A stretch of 46,424 bases of DNA, taken from assembly GCA_017882185.1 (NCBI GenBank), contig JADGQA010000003.1:1-46424 (forward strand), in the 5' to 3' direction. Both the position numbers and the translations under genes were made by a program. The stretch's first letter is position 1, and the number at the start of each line of letters is the position of its first letter. The notes beneath the pieces were generated by a model. It searched no databases, was not told the DNA's origin, and saw only the letters and a list, made by a program, of their open reading frames with translations. The stretch is from Bacteroidota bacterium (GTDB taxonomy: Bacteria; Bacteroidota; Ignavibacteria; UBA10030). This document shows positions 1 through 9,456 of this stretch, in pieces.

Positions 1-980
1 GCCGTCGCCTGGTGCTGGATGAATTCAGGAACAATACGTTTCTCTGCGACGATATTGACGAGGCCGATATTCTTTACCCGGATCATTGCACGTCCGACGA
101 GATACGTGAGCCATGATGTCCGGTAAACGACGAACATCGGTGTCGCAAAGCAAGCAGTCTCAAGCGTTGCAGTTCCCGACGTCACAAACGCAAAATGCGC
201 GTTTTGCATGAGTTCGTATATCGAGCCTTTGATCAGATGAACGTCATCGACTTTGAAAAACGTCTTGAAATACTTCTCCTCAAGGGTTGGAGCGACTCCC
301 ACGGCGATTTCCATGTCCAACTCTGCGGCAATACCTTTCGCGGCCTGCAGCATCGAGGGAAAAATGTTTTCAATTTCCTGGAGTCTGCTTCCCGGGAACA
401 GTGCGATGATATCCTTCCCGCTATCAATTCCATATCGCTTGCAGAAACTCGATTTGTCCAATTGTGTTTCCAACACTTCCATCAACGGATGGCCAACAAA
501 CTCTGCATCAATTCCTTCGTTTCTGTAAAATTCCACTTCAAACGGAAAAATGACAAGCATTTTGTCCACCAGTCCTCGCATTTTTTTTACGCGTCCCTTA
601 TTCCATGCCCACACTTGCGGACTGATATAATAGACGATCTTGACACCGTATCGTTTCGCGATGGCCGCAAATCTAAGGTTGAAACCCGGATAATCAATGA
701 GAAGGAGCACGTCCGGTTTTTTGAATTTGACAATCTGCTCCAGCGTGCGTTCCATGGTTTTGACAAACGGGAGATGTTTGAGCACTTCAAAAAACCCCAT
801 AAAACCCAGTTCACGAATGTGGTAGACCAGACTCATCCCTTCCCTTTTCATCTTGTCACCACCTACCCCATAAATGTCAATGTTCGCATCAATCCGTTTG
901 AGCTCCCGCACAACCCCTGAGCCGTGCAAATCTCCCGATGCCTCTCCGGCGATGATCATTACGCGCTTTACCATAGTCAT
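1..980 (-). CDS. lpxB: Lipid-A-disaccharide synthase (3' end outside window)
   Basis: This glycosyltransferase joins UDP-2,3-diacylglucosamine to lipid X, making the lipid A disaccharide at the cytoplasmic face of the inner membrane. The frame is open to the left edge, so the ORF track misses it. I read 326 codons by hand, and about 50 C-terminal residues should lie outside. The N-terminus reads VMIIAGEASGDLHG, the family hallmark. LFPGSRLQEIENIFPS and FVTSGTATLETA follow in the C-terminal half, as in known LpxB proteins. The ATG at 980 overlaps the TGA of the upstream methyltransferase as ATGA, which favours it over the ATG at 974. It is the last visible gene of a tightly coupled operon and marks the host as an LPS-making Gram-negative. 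Confidence 0.93.
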   Translation of the reverse strand, partial: MTMVKRVMIIAGEASGDLHGSGVVRELKRIDANIDIYGVGGDKMKREGMSLVYHIRELGFMGFFEVLKHLPFVKTMERTLEQIVKFKKPDVLLLIDYPGFNLRFAAIAKRYGVKIVYYISPQVWAWNKGRVKKMRGLVDKMLVIFPFEVEFYRNEGIDAEFVGHPLMEVLETQLDKSSFCKRYGIDSGKDIIALFPGSRLQEIENIFPSMLQAAKGIAAELDMEIAVGVAPTLEEKYFKTFFKVDDVHLIKGSIYELMQNAHFAFVTSGTATLETACFATPMFVVYRTSWLTYLVGRAMIRVKNIGLVNIVAEKRIVPEFIQHQAT

Positions 981-1588
981 CGCCTCAACCATAAAACCAG
1001 CAGGAGAACTAGAACCATGCTGAATGCCTGGAGCGTCCTCTTTTCAGATCGAAGTGCACCAACCCAATACGGTCGCTGGTGGGTCTGCGATTCGTGGTGA
1101 AAAGGTCTCATCCGTGGCAAGAACCTCGGAACGTTTTTGGCATACTCTTCATAGGCGACGCCAAACGATATCCGAAGAAATCCTTCTTCGAGAATCACGA
1201 TCTGATAGTACTGGAAGACAAAGTAAACCGCGGCAACAACGAGAAACCACGGATAGAGCGCATTGGACATTACCCCAATGCCGACGTACAGAAAGATGTT
1301 ACCCAGGTAGAGCGGATTTCGAACAAAGGCAAATGGTCCTGCCATGATGACCTCAGGAGCCCCCACACCGCCTGTAACGCGCGTCAGGCTTCCGGCATAT
1401 GCCACACCCCAATACCGGAGGAACTCGCCCGTGAATGCCAATGCGCCACCAATGATCATCGTGCTGGAAACCGGCTTCGCAAACACAACCATGATAATCA
1501 GAAATGGAATTGGCGTGTAGCTTCTGTATTGAAATAGGTTCTGGCGAAATGATTGCAGTGTCAATTGTTCTTTGCCCAGTTCTTTCAA
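977..1588 (-). CDS. Isoprenylcysteine carboxyl methyltransferase-like membrane protein
   Basis: A 203-residue integral membrane protein of the ICMT/phospholipid methyltransferase superfamily. It has hydrophobic segments at about residues 27-58, 95-125 and 188-201. The conserved SAM-binding core reads GPFAFVRNPLYLGN, followed by EEGFLRISFGVAYEEYAKNVPRFLP, the usual E..L...FG..Y..Y...V.R.LP pattern. In bacteria this fold methylates small lipids or unknown substrates, so the substrate cannot be told here. The start is a TTG that overlaps the TGA of the HAD gene (TTGA), and its own TGA overlaps the lpxB ATG. Expression is therefore probably coupled to both neighbours. A link to envelope lipids is an inference from the position next to lpxB. 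Confidence 0.8.
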   Translation of the reverse strand: MKELGKEQLTLQSFRQNLFQYRSYTPIPFLIIMVVFAKPVSSTMIIGGALAFTGEFLRYWGVAYAGSLTRVTGGVGAPEVIMAGPFAFVRNPLYLGNIFLYVGIGVMSNALYPWFLVVAAVYFVFQYYQIVILEEGFLRISFGVAYEEYAKNVPRFLPRMRPFHHESQTHQRPYWVGALRSEKRTLQAFSMVLVLLLVLWLRR

Positions 1589-2301
1589 CCTTGCATAAAT
1601 ACGTCATGCCGGGCCATCTCCGCCTCTCGACGTTTTCTTAATCTTTTCTTGGTAAGCAGAATTTCCAGTCGTTGTTGAACGTCAAGAAACGTTGTGTACT
1701 CGAAATAGGATATATTCTCCTGCTGGCAATACTTAATCAGGTCCTTCTTTGCGAAGACAATGTCGGCATAGTGAATGGGACACCGGTCCGATATCCCATC
1801 ACCCACGTACACAATGATGTCGTCATCCCCGGAAAGCGTAAGCATATGATTTCGTTTACAGTTGCCACAAAAGAGGCATTCCGAATCCGTATAGGGGAAT
1901 GTAACCTCAAGCCCGGCCACGCCGCCGTTATTCACAAACTCCAGATGGTTGGCAAAGAAGGGACAATCCGCAAGGTGGTTGCGATTCAAAATTCTCTGAA
2001 CATAGAAATCCAATCCGTCACTCAGGATGACAAGTGGTATATCGCGCAGGAGGCAGAAATCTCTGAATTGAGAAAAATGCACATCGATGGTAAATTGATC
2101 GACAAATGCCCCGAGCTGAGCAGGCGAAACTCCGGAGACCAGTCTCGCTTCGGCAAGAAGACATTCACGCGCAGTGATTGTGTCATTGAGATACTGACGA
2201 GCTATCTCGTCCGCACCTGTGCCGGCAAATTCTGTGAATAATTCTCTTCCGATATCTTTCTGAGCGACCGTTCCATCAAAATCACAGAATACTCTCAGCA
2301 T
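1585..2301 (-). CDS. HAD-superfamily phosphatase, MtnX/SerB-like
   Basis: A HAD subfamily IB-type phosphohydrolase of about 238 residues. Motif I is FCDFDGTVAQKD near the N-terminus (nucleophile plus general acid Asp). Motif II is LVILSDG, a Lys follows near AKKDL, and motif IV is VGDGISDRC. A CLFCGNCKR cysteine cluster sits in the cap-proximal region, as in MtnX-like phosphatases. MtnX acts in methionine salvage, but no other salvage gene is present, so the substrate is open. The ORF track starts at a TTG (2307) that overlaps the smc stop and has GGAG about six bases upstream. The ATG at 2301 is the alternative given here. The last 25 residues are basic and charged, beyond the catalytic core. 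Confidence 0.78.
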   Translation of the reverse strand: MLRVFCDFDGTVAQKDIGRELFTEFAGTGADEIARQYLNDTITARECLLAEARLVSGVSPAQLGAFVDQFTIDVHFSQFRDFCLLRDIPLVILSDGLDFYVQRILNRNHLADCPFFANHLEFVNNGGVAGLEVTFPYTDSECLFCGNCKRNHMLTLSGDDDIIVYVGDGISDRCPIHYADIVFAKKDLIKYCQQENISYFEYTTFLDVQQRLEILLTKKRLRKRREAEMARHDVFMQG

Positions 2302-2303
2302 GC

Positions 2304-5300
2304 TCAAGACTTCTCCACCTTCTCTCCAAACCGGACTGAGACCAATTTGGAGACCCCCTCTTCTTCCATCGTAACACCATAGAGCGCGTTTGCAGCCTCC
2401 ATCGTTCTCTTGTTATGAGTGACCACGATGAACTGGGTATTATCGGAAAATGCAGCGAGGATTCTGGTGAAACGATCGATGTTGGTATCGTCGAGCGGCG
2501 CATCGACCTCGTCGAGAATGCAGAACGGACTCGGTTTCACGAGATAGATGGCGAACAGCAACGCGATCGCGGTGAGAGTCTTTTCGCCACCTGACAACAG
2601 ATCGATCGAGGTAGGCCTCTTCCCCCGGGGCTTGGCAACAATCTCGATCCGGGCTTCCAGAGGATCGACACCTTCTTCGAGGCGAAGATCGCACTCGTCC
2701 CCTTCATCGAAGAGACGTTTAAACGTAGTAATAAAGTTCTCCCGGATCAGCTCAAATGTCTCCGTGAATTTCCGTTGGGCCGTGGTGTTGATTTCTTCGA
2801 TTGTCTCAAGGATCGTGCGTTCCGACTCAACAAGATCATCCCGTTGGGCAATCACAAAATCAAGACGTTCCTTTTCGCTCTTGTATTCATCAAAGGCGGC
2901 AAAATTGACCGGACCCAGTCCCTTGATCTTCTCTTTCAGCGTTCGGACCGATTCCATCGCTGTGCCAAAATCAAACTGCTCATTGGGAACAATCGCATGA
3001 AATTTCAGTTCGAGATTGAATTCTTCCTGCGCACGAAGAATCAGATTCTCTGATTTCATCGTCAGTTCTTGTATCTTCATCTCGAGGTCGTACGTCGCCT
3101 GCAATGACCCTTCGTGCTTCGCCCGTTCCTGTTTCAACTTCGATTCGATGTCCTGAATCCTGTCACGCTTCGACGTGAATTCCAGATCGATGGCGTGTTT
3201 TCGATCCTTGAGACCTGCCAAATCTGTATGCGCTTCCTTGAGCTTCTGATCAGTTTCGCGAATTTCTGCAACGAGGGTCTCCATTTCTTCTTTGGAGGCC
3301 TGGATATCCCTTAACCGTTGGTCGATGGACCCTGTCATCGATTGGAGCGTCGAATCAGCGTGCTCGATTGACTGCTGCACGCTCCTTTCCTCAGATTTCA
3401 GAGAAAGCACTGCGACATTCGCTTCATTCGCCGCACGCGTAAATTCCGATGCGAGCGCATCCATCGTTTCAAGCTCGGAAGACATGGCGCCGATGGACCG
3501 CTCCGCTTCATTTTTTTCTCGTTCCTTGTTATCGATCGCTGGCAGCAGTTTATTCAGTTCGGTCCTCAACGAAGTGATCTCTCCACTCATTCTCTCCGAC
3601 TCGGCCCTGTTTCGCTCAATGGCGTCCTCTGCGGATTTCTTTTCGAATTCAAGCTGGGCGATACGCACTTCGACTGTCGTCATGTGCTGTTCGATCGAGC
3701 GTGCCTCCTCCGACAGTTCCTTGAGGTTCGTTTTCTCGATGGTCTTTCTCTTCTCGTCTACTTCGCTGGCAAGCGTTGCAGCCTGTTCGTGAAGTTTCGC
3801 AATCTCTTCCGTGAGCTCCTCCAGCTGTGACTTCTTTCCAATATGTCCCCCTTCATCCTGACGAAGGCTTCCACCGCGGACAACGCCTCTGCCCGTGATA
3901 ACTTCTCCCTCCAACGTTATGCAACGCAGACTCGGTTCCCGGCCAATGATCCTGTTCGCCGTCGGCACATCCTCCACGACCAATGTGCCGTCAAAGAGAA
4001 AATCGAATAGCGACCGGTGGTGCTCGCTGCATCGAATGATCGTGCCCGCCCAACCGTGCACACCAGACTCGTCAAATCCTCCCAATGGAATTGAAACAGA
4101 AGGGACTCTGTCGAGACAAATAAATGTTGCCTTTCCCTTCCTGTTCTTCTTCAGGAATTCCATTGCCGAGTAAGCCTGGCCAACGTTCGGGACGATGACG
4201 TACCCGACCGCCTCACCGAGTGCAGTCTCGACAGCCACGCGATATTTCGGGTCAGTGGTGACGGCATCACCGACCGTTGTCTGAATCCGTGTGTTCCATT
4301 CGTCGCTGGAAATGAGATACCGAGCTCCTTCTGAATAGCCATCGTATGTTTCGACCAATCCTTTGAGAAAATCGACGCGTGCCTGTTTTCGCTCGATTTC
4401 GCCACGAAGCGGCAGATCCTTGCCGCGCAACTGTTCGAGCTCGGATTGAAGTCGCACGATGTGCTCTTCCATCTGTTGCGTCCGCACTTCCGCCTGCGCA
4501 AACAATTTTCTCAGTTCCCGGTCTTCACCTGTTAGCGAGAGAATTTCACCCGACGTGCGATCGATTTGTCCCGTGTAGTTGTGACTTTCTTCTGCGATAT
4601 GCTCGATACGGCCGCGAATATTCTCGATTCGCGCTTTGGATTGGTTTTCACGATTGCGCAACTCAGAAACCTCGTGAAGGAATCCGATCATCCTGTCTTG
4701 AACCGCCTTGAGCTCTGTTTTCTTTGCGTTAAGTTGCACTTCAAATTTGTCGAGATCCGCTTTCTTTCGACGATAGATTCCTTCGGACTCGAGTATCTCG
4801 ATTTTGCTCGTCTCGAGAGATCCGAACAGCTCCAATTGTTTGTGTTTCAGTTCCTCGCGTTGCTTCTGCAGATCGATTTGCTCCTGCTCAAACCGTCGCA
4901 CATTGGAGTTGAGAGACTTTTGCCGCTCGTGAGCCGCGGCTTGCTTCTGTTCATGCTGATGGATCGCTTCCTGTTGTGCTGTGAGGTCCGATTGGGCGTT
5001 CGACAATTTTGCCTCAAGTTCCCGTGATTCCTGCCGCAAGACTTCGAGCAGCGTTTCTTCCTGTGCAAGCTCCAGGTCGATCTTGTCCTTTTCATCAACC
5101 GTCTTTGACAACTGATCTTTTAACGGAACGATTTTTTCGATAACGCTATGATACTCTCGCGCCAATAAATCGATTTCGAATTGCCTCAGTTGCTGGTTGA
5201 GCTCGTTATATCTTTGGGCTTTGTGGGCCTGGCGCTCGAGTGAATTGACCGCTTTCTGGACCGTGCTGACGCTGTCATTCAGGCGCGTAAGATCCATCCG

Positions 5301-5852
5301 CACACTTTCGAGTCGTCGAACAGCTTCTTTACGTCTATGCTTGTACTTTGTCACTCCTGCAGATTCTTCAAACAATCGGCGCCGCTCATCGGAATTGTCG
5401 CTCAAGATACTCTCCACCATTTTGAGCTCGATCACTGAATAGGCGTCGGAGCCCATCCCGGTGTCCATGAAGAGATCACGGATATCTTTGAGGCGGCAGA
5501 GAGCCCTATTGATGTAGTACTCGCTTTCACCGGACCGGTACACTCTCCGAGTCAACGTCACTTCAGTGTATTCGGAGGGAAGAATCCCTTTTGAATTCTC
5601 GATCGTCACAGACACTTCGGCGAGATTCAACGGCTTCCGCGATTTTGTACCGTTGAAGATTACGTCTTCCATCTTGTCGCTGCGAAGAGTCGTAGGCCGC
5701 TGCTCCCCCAGTACCCAGCGCAAGGCGTCGACGACATTCGTTTTGCCGCAGCCGTTTGGTCCAACGATCCCTGTGATACCCGAGTCGAAGGCCATGTTGA
5801 TCTTCTGCGCAAATGACTTGAAGCCAAATATTTCCAGCCTGGAAAGATACAT
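2304..5852 (-). CDS. smc: Chromosome segregation protein SMC
   Basis: A full-length bacterial SMC ATPase (1182 aa) that forms the condensin core with ScpA/ScpB and organises the nucleoid. The N-terminal Walker A is GIVGPNGCGKTNVVDALRW, starting near residue 28. Two long charged coiled coils (about 170-500 and 680-1010) flank a glycine-rich hinge around 510-670. The C-terminal head carries the LLSGGEKTLTAIALLFAI signature and the Walker B/D-loop FCILDEVDAPLDDTN. Length and order are normal. The ATG overlaps the TAA of the upstream GH2-like gene (TAATG), and the stop sits at the start of the HAD gene. scpA and scpB are not in the window. Confidence 0.97.
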   Translation of the reverse strand: MYLSRLEIFGFKSFAQKINMAFDSGITGIVGPNGCGKTNVVDALRWVLGEQRPTTLRSDKMEDVIFNGTKSRKPLNLAEVSVTIENSKGILPSEYTEVTLTRRVYRSGESEYYINRALCRLKDIRDLFMDTGMGSDAYSVIELKMVESILSDNSDERRRLFEESAGVTKYKHRRKEAVRRLESVRMDLTRLNDSVSTVQKAVNSLERQAHKAQRYNELNQQLRQFEIDLLAREYHSVIEKIVPLKDQLSKTVDEKDKIDLELAQEETLLEVLRQESRELEAKLSNAQSDLTAQQEAIHQHEQKQAAAHERQKSLNSNVRRFEQEQIDLQKQREELKHKQLELFGSLETSKIEILESEGIYRRKKADLDKFEVQLNAKKTELKAVQDRMIGFLHEVSELRNRENQSKARIENIRGRIEHIAEESHNYTGQIDRTSGEILSLTGEDRELRKLFAQAEVRTQQMEEHIVRLQSELEQLRGKDLPLRGEIERKQARVDFLKGLVETYDGYSEGARYLISSDEWNTRIQTTVGDAVTTDPKYRVAVETALGEAVGYVIVPNVGQAYSAMEFLKKNRKGKATFICLDRVPSVSIPLGGFDESGVHGWAGTIIRCSEHHRSLFDFLFDGTLVVEDVPTANRIIGREPSLRCITLEGEVITGRGVVRGGSLRQDEGGHIGKKSQLEELTEEIAKLHEQAATLASEVDEKRKTIEKTNLKELSEEARSIEQHMTTVEVRIAQLEFEKKSAEDAIERNRAESERMSGEITSLRTELNKLLPAIDNKEREKNEAERSIGAMSSELETMDALASEFTRAANEANVAVLSLKSEERSVQQSIEHADSTLQSMTGSIDQRLRDIQASKEEMETLVAEIRETDQKLKEAHTDLAGLKDRKHAIDLEFTSKRDRIQDIESKLKQERAKHEGSLQATYDLEMKIQELTMKSENLILRAQEEFNLELKFHAIVPNEQFDFGTAMESVRTLKEKIKGLGPVNFAAFDEYKSEKERLDFVIAQRDDLVESERTILETIEEINTTAQRKFTETFELIRENFITTFKRLFDEGDECDLRLEEGVDPLEARIEIVAKPRGKRPTSIDLLSGGEKTLTAIALLFAIYLVKPSPFCILDEVDAPLDDTNIDRFTRILAAFSDNTQFIVVTHNKRTMEAANALYGVTMEEEGVSKLVSVRFGEKVEKS

Positions 5853-8503
5853 TACCCAAGGCTCCGAGAAATGTCGTATGCGTACTTCAGTGATGAGCTG
5901 ATCGCGTACACCGATTCATAATACAAGGAAATGCCGCCGACCAGTATCCCCAGCACGAAGATGCTGCCGATAAATGCATTTACGGGACGGATGTCGTATA
6001 CGATTGCAATTCCGCTGATCATTCTCGCAAGCGTCCACAGGAATACTACAAGGATGACGGCCATGGAGGGAATGATGTAAAGTGGGTTTTCCATGATCTT
6101 GAAGAGACTCATTGCAAGGGGACTGAGAAAAACGAGGGGCATTGCACTCCACACTGAGACGCCATATGCATGGTACCAACGCACCTTGGTGCGAACCACA
6201 AATGAACAGACTTTGATAATCAGCGAAACAACAAGGGATAGCAGAAAAAAACCGAAAGAAAAGAACAGGATCCCTTCCATGGGATTCCACGTTGCACGGA
6301 TGGCGATTTCTTTGAGCGAGTCGGAAACAACAAAGTAGGTTAGAAGAAAATCGAACAGCCTGTCCGTGCGATAATGATAGAGGATGCTGGAAAAAATGAC
6401 CGCTAGGGTCACAGAGACCAGGACAGAGAGCATTACGGTCTGCAGCAACGAGATCGCCCTGAAATCCCGCAAGTCAGAATAGAAATTGTATGAGCGCATG
6501 AGCGCCCGTTTGATTGCCTCCGCAAATCGACGATTGTAGGCGTATTCGTATCCCAGGACGAGAATCACGAATAGCCCCGAAACAACAGGGGCAACGGGGA
6601 ACGCTGTTTTTTGCGAACCGGGCGGAAGTGCGGCGGTTTTCTCATCCTCATATTGGGCCCTTACCATATCGAAGGCGAGACGTTTTTCTCTGCGTTCACT
6701 CACCAATCCAACCGGATAGAGGTACGGATCCTGCACGTTTACGGACAAAATCGGACGATCGCCTCTCCAATCTGCAAAGGATGAGATGAAGCTTCCTGCG
6801 ATCCCTACATCGCGAATCGCTGCATAGTATTGAAGGAAAAAACGGGCCTGTGCCTGCTGAGAAAGTGGATCATACCAACCTTGCATGTCATTGTGATCCA
6901 CCTCCTTGCTGTAACTCAACAGAAATATGGGTTGGTCGGTGTGTGTCATCTTCCAGGAAGTAAGATGACTCTTGAATGATTTCAGGTCCAGGGCAGTAAG
7001 GTCAAGCGCCGCAATATCGACGTGGCTCGCACACTTGTCATTCGCGAGCATTTGCGTCCCACAATACACTGGCCTGTCGTCCAACGATCGGAACTGCCGC
7101 GCGGCGCGATCAACAAAATGAACGGCATCATCGGTTGCTGAATCGAATTCACTTCCCAATCCCCACGCTAGGATGGAGGGGTTTGGTTGATCCCGCAGAA
7201 CCATTTCGCGAATCATCCCTTCGACAACGACCCGATACGAATCGGTACCCAGAATATCTCCCGGGACATTCCACACAGGAAGCTCCTCAAGACAGAATAG
7301 TCCATACCGGTTACAAAGGTTAATCATGTAAGGGTGCGGAGGATGGAACGCGAATCGAATGGCATTGACACCCAATGATTTCATCATCGCCACATCCCGC
7401 TCCATTTCTTCATAGGTGAGCGATGCGCCTTTCCCCGGATATTCCTCGTGCCAGGAAATCCCTTTCAAAGGGATGTTCACGCCATTGATCAGGATTGCAT
7501 TCCCAACGATCTGTTCTGAGCGGAATCCAAAATTCGTTCTGACCTCATCAACTACTTTGCTTTGTTTTCCTCCGGTTGCAATAATCGCACGGAGAATATA
7601 GAGCGCGGGGTTCTCCGGACTCCACAACTGCAAATGGTTCACGGCAAACGATGTAGCAATCTCCTGATCGTGATTGGCCTCGACAGAAATAGTTTGTGGT
7701 CCGGACTGCGCAATCACGGTGTTCAAAATCCGATCAACAACGTCCAAGGTAAGCGTGTATGTTGCTGGAAAAGCGTTCGCTTGTGTTGTATCGGGATGTC
7801 CAAGGGTGTTGATGTTGTTGCTGATCGTGGTCGCCGCGGTGATGTACCCGTGCTGGAGTGTGCTGTCAACACTTGTACGAAACTGCACGGAGGCTACCCT
7901 GAGCTGTGGTGTCGCAAGCAGATAAATGTCTCTGAGTATTCCGCCGTAGTTGCGCCATCCCCAGACTTGTTTCCTCAACGGCACGCTTGTCCGAGAATTG
8001 AGTCTATTGTTCACAACAACTCTGATGGTGTTTTCCGGACCGCGTTGGAGTGCGTTGTCAGGTATATCAAACGAGAAAGAACTGTAGCCTCCAACATGTC
8101 TTCCCACAAAGACATCATTGACAAATACTTCAGCTTCGTAGTTGATACCGAATGCGACAAACTTGAACGATGAATTGTTAACGAGATCTTCTCTGAGCGA
8201 GAACTTGCGCTGAAACACCATGGTACCGACGTAGTCGAATGAACTGGGGACTTTGACCTGACGCCAATTCTCATTGTCGGTGGAGTATTGCCAGGTGCCA
8301 GCCAAGTCGATCTTACTTCTTGTCGGGGTGTCAGGATCCAATCCTGCGTCTTGACCGAGAAGAGTCCTTTGACCGTTCTCAAAAATGCGTGGCTGAGCTT
8401 GGACCGGGAGAACCAAAACCAGACAAAAGAGACTGAAGATGAACGTGGGGGAAGGAGAGAGAAATGCTGGGATTCTGTTCAATTTTTTGACAGAAATATG
8501 CAA
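5852..8503 (-). CDS. GH2-like secreted/membrane protein, probable inactive glycosidase domain plus multi-TM tail
   Basis: An 883-residue protein in three parts. A signal peptide covers about residues 18-37. A glycoside hydrolase family 2 architecture covers about 60-620: sugar-binding, Ig-like and TIM-barrel domains, with KGISWHEEYPGKG and MKSLGVNAIRFAFHPPH. At least six membrane segments fill 639-862, and this tail vaguely resembles Yip1-type membrane domains. The acid/base Glu is kept at 452 (AWGLGSEFD in place of the usual GNE). At the nucleophile strand the usual P...TEYG reads QPIFLLSYSKE, so the catalytic Glu appears replaced by Ser530. Glu534 is nearby but out of register. A sensing, binding or scaffold role is therefore possible. 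It heads the smc-lpxB operon and ends one base into smc. Confidence 0.75.
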   Translation of the reverse strand: MHISVKKLNRIPAFLSPSPTFIFSLFCLVLVLPVQAQPRIFENGQRTLLGQDAGLDPDTPTRSKIDLAGTWQYSTDNENWRQVKVPSSFDYVGTMVFQRKFSLREDLVNNSSFKFVAFGINYEAEVFVNDVFVGRHVGGYSSFSFDIPDNALQRGPENTIRVVVNNRLNSRTSVPLRKQVWGWRNYGGILRDIYLLATPQLRVASVQFRTSVDSTLQHGYITAATTISNNINTLGHPDTTQANAFPATYTLTLDVVDRILNTVIAQSGPQTISVEANHDQEIATSFAVNHLQLWSPENPALYILRAIIATGGKQSKVVDEVRTNFGFRSEQIVGNAILINGVNIPLKGISWHEEYPGKGASLTYEEMERDVAMMKSLGVNAIRFAFHPPHPYMINLCNRYGLFCLEELPVWNVPGDILGTDSYRVVVEGMIREMVLRDQPNPSILAWGLGSEFDSATDDAVHFVDRAARQFRSLDDRPVYCGTQMLANDKCASHVDIAALDLTALDLKSFKSHLTSWKMTHTDQPIFLLSYSKEVDHNDMQGWYDPLSQQAQARFFLQYYAAIRDVGIAGSFISSFADWRGDRPILSVNVQDPYLYPVGLVSERREKRLAFDMVRAQYEDEKTAALPPGSQKTAFPVAPVVSGLFVILVLGYEYAYNRRFAEAIKRALMRSYNFYSDLRDFRAISLLQTVMLSVLVSVTLAVIFSSILYHYRTDRLFDFLLTYFVVSDSLKEIAIRATWNPMEGILFFSFGFFLLSLVVSLIIKVCSFVVRTKVRWYHAYGVSVWSAMPLVFLSPLAMSLFKIMENPLYIIPSMAVILVVFLWTLARMISGIAIVYDIRPVNAFIGSIFVLGILVGGISLYYESVYAISSSLKYAYDISRSLG

Positions 8504-8522
8504 GAAATGAAGATATTTTCCT

Positions 8523-8553
8523 TAAATATAATACAAAAGGGGGGGGAAAGCAA
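8523..8553 (-). promoter_or_regulatory. Putative promoter of the GH2-smc-lpxB operon, with a C8 spacer tract
   Basis: Read on the minus strand, TTG is followed after exactly 20 bp by TATATTTA. This fits the Bacteroidota -33 TTG / -7 TAnnTTTG pattern, about 20 bp before the GH2 start. The spacer contains an uninterrupted run of eight C (G8 on the plus strand, 8539-8546). Slippage in that run would change the spacing between the two boxes. The promoter call is pattern-based only. Confidence 0.5.
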
Positions 8554-8595
8554 TGAAGAACGTTAAATGAACTACGATTTTCGCTTGAAAATCAG

Positions 8596-9369
8596 CTACT
8601 TCTTGCTTGTCAGGATTGCATTCTCAACAATGGTAACGAATGACTCTGCTTTCAAACATGCCCCCCCCACCAAGGCACCGTCAATGTCGGATTGGGTTAA
8701 AAGTTCTCGTGAGTTCTCGGGCTTTACGCTTCCACCGTATTGAATTACCACCTTTTCAGCCGTCGCCCACGAATACGTTTGTCCAATGATTTTACGGATG
8801 AGCAAATGAACCTCTTGTGCCTGCGCTGGCGTGGCAGTTTTCCCGGTTCCAATCGCCCAGATGGGTTCATACGCAATAATGAGGTTCTCAACTTCTGACG
8901 AGCTTATCTCCCTCAGCACTCCTTTGACCTGGGTCGTGACAATTTGGTCGGTGATGTTTTTTTCGCGTTGTTCCAACGTCTCACCGACGCATATTATCGG
9001 AGTCAAGCCCGAAGACAATGCCTTGCGGGCTTTCCTGTTGATGAACTCATTGGTCTCGTTGAAGTATTGCCTGCGCTCCGAGTGTCCAAGGATGACGTAC
9101 GTGCATCCAACCGATCGGAGCATTTTTGGGGAGATCTCGCCGGTGAACGCCCCCTCGTCTTCAAGATACATATTCTGAGCTCCCAGAGCGATGGAGCTTC
9201 CGGTCAGCAAAGCCTGTACGAGAGACAACGATGTGAAGGGAGGACATACAATGACTTTCGTGTTACCCAGAGGAACCGTAAGCTTGATTTTGATTCCATT
9301 GATCAGGTCTTTTGACTCCTCGGGAGTCTTGAACATTTTCCAGTTTCCGGCTATGATTTTCGGACGCAT
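8596..9369 (-). CDS. tpiA: Triosephosphate isomerase
   Basis: This enzyme interconverts dihydroxyacetone phosphate and glyceraldehyde 3-phosphate in glycolysis and gluconeogenesis. The length of 257 aa is normal. All catalytic landmarks are present: Lys11 in NWKM, His96 in GHSERR, Glu168 in AYEPIWAIGTGKTAT with the flexible loop 6, and the phosphate-binding YGGSVKPEN near the C-terminus. It lies between sucC and the GH2-like gene with its own upstream gap, so it is probably a single-gene unit. A TTG-N20-TATAGT element lies upstream. Confidence 0.97.
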   Translation of the reverse strand: MRPKIIAGNWKMFKTPEESKDLINGIKIKLTVPLGNTKVIVCPPFTSLSLVQALLTGSSIALGAQNMYLEDEGAFTGEISPKMLRSVGCTYVILGHSERRQYFNETNEFINRKARKALSSGLTPIICVGETLEQREKNITDQIVTTQVKGVLREISSSEVENLIIAYEPIWAIGTGKTATPAQAQEVHLLIRKIIGQTYSWATAEKVVIQYGGSVKPENSRELLTQSDIDGALVGGACLKAESFVTIVENAILTSKK

Positions 9370-9411
9370 AGGAGCACATCATCATTAAGAGTGAAATTAC
9401 GAATTGAGTCT

Positions 9412-9442
9412 GGACTATAGAAACTCACGTATTGCCAAACAA
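9412..9442 (-). promoter_or_regulatory. Putative tpiA promoter
   Basis: In the 87-bp gap between sucC and tpiA the minus strand reads TTG, 20 bp, then TATAGTCC. The spacing is the same as at other putative promoters of this window, but the -7 box is a weak match, resembling a -10 TATAGT more than TAnnTTTG. Confidence 0.4.
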
Positions 9443-9456
9443 GGCCAGCGGTCCGC

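Noticed and set aside
195-920. 241-aa plus-strand ORF
   Set aside because: It is antisense to lpxB, whose minus-strand frame has clear family motifs; no plus-strand family resemblance.
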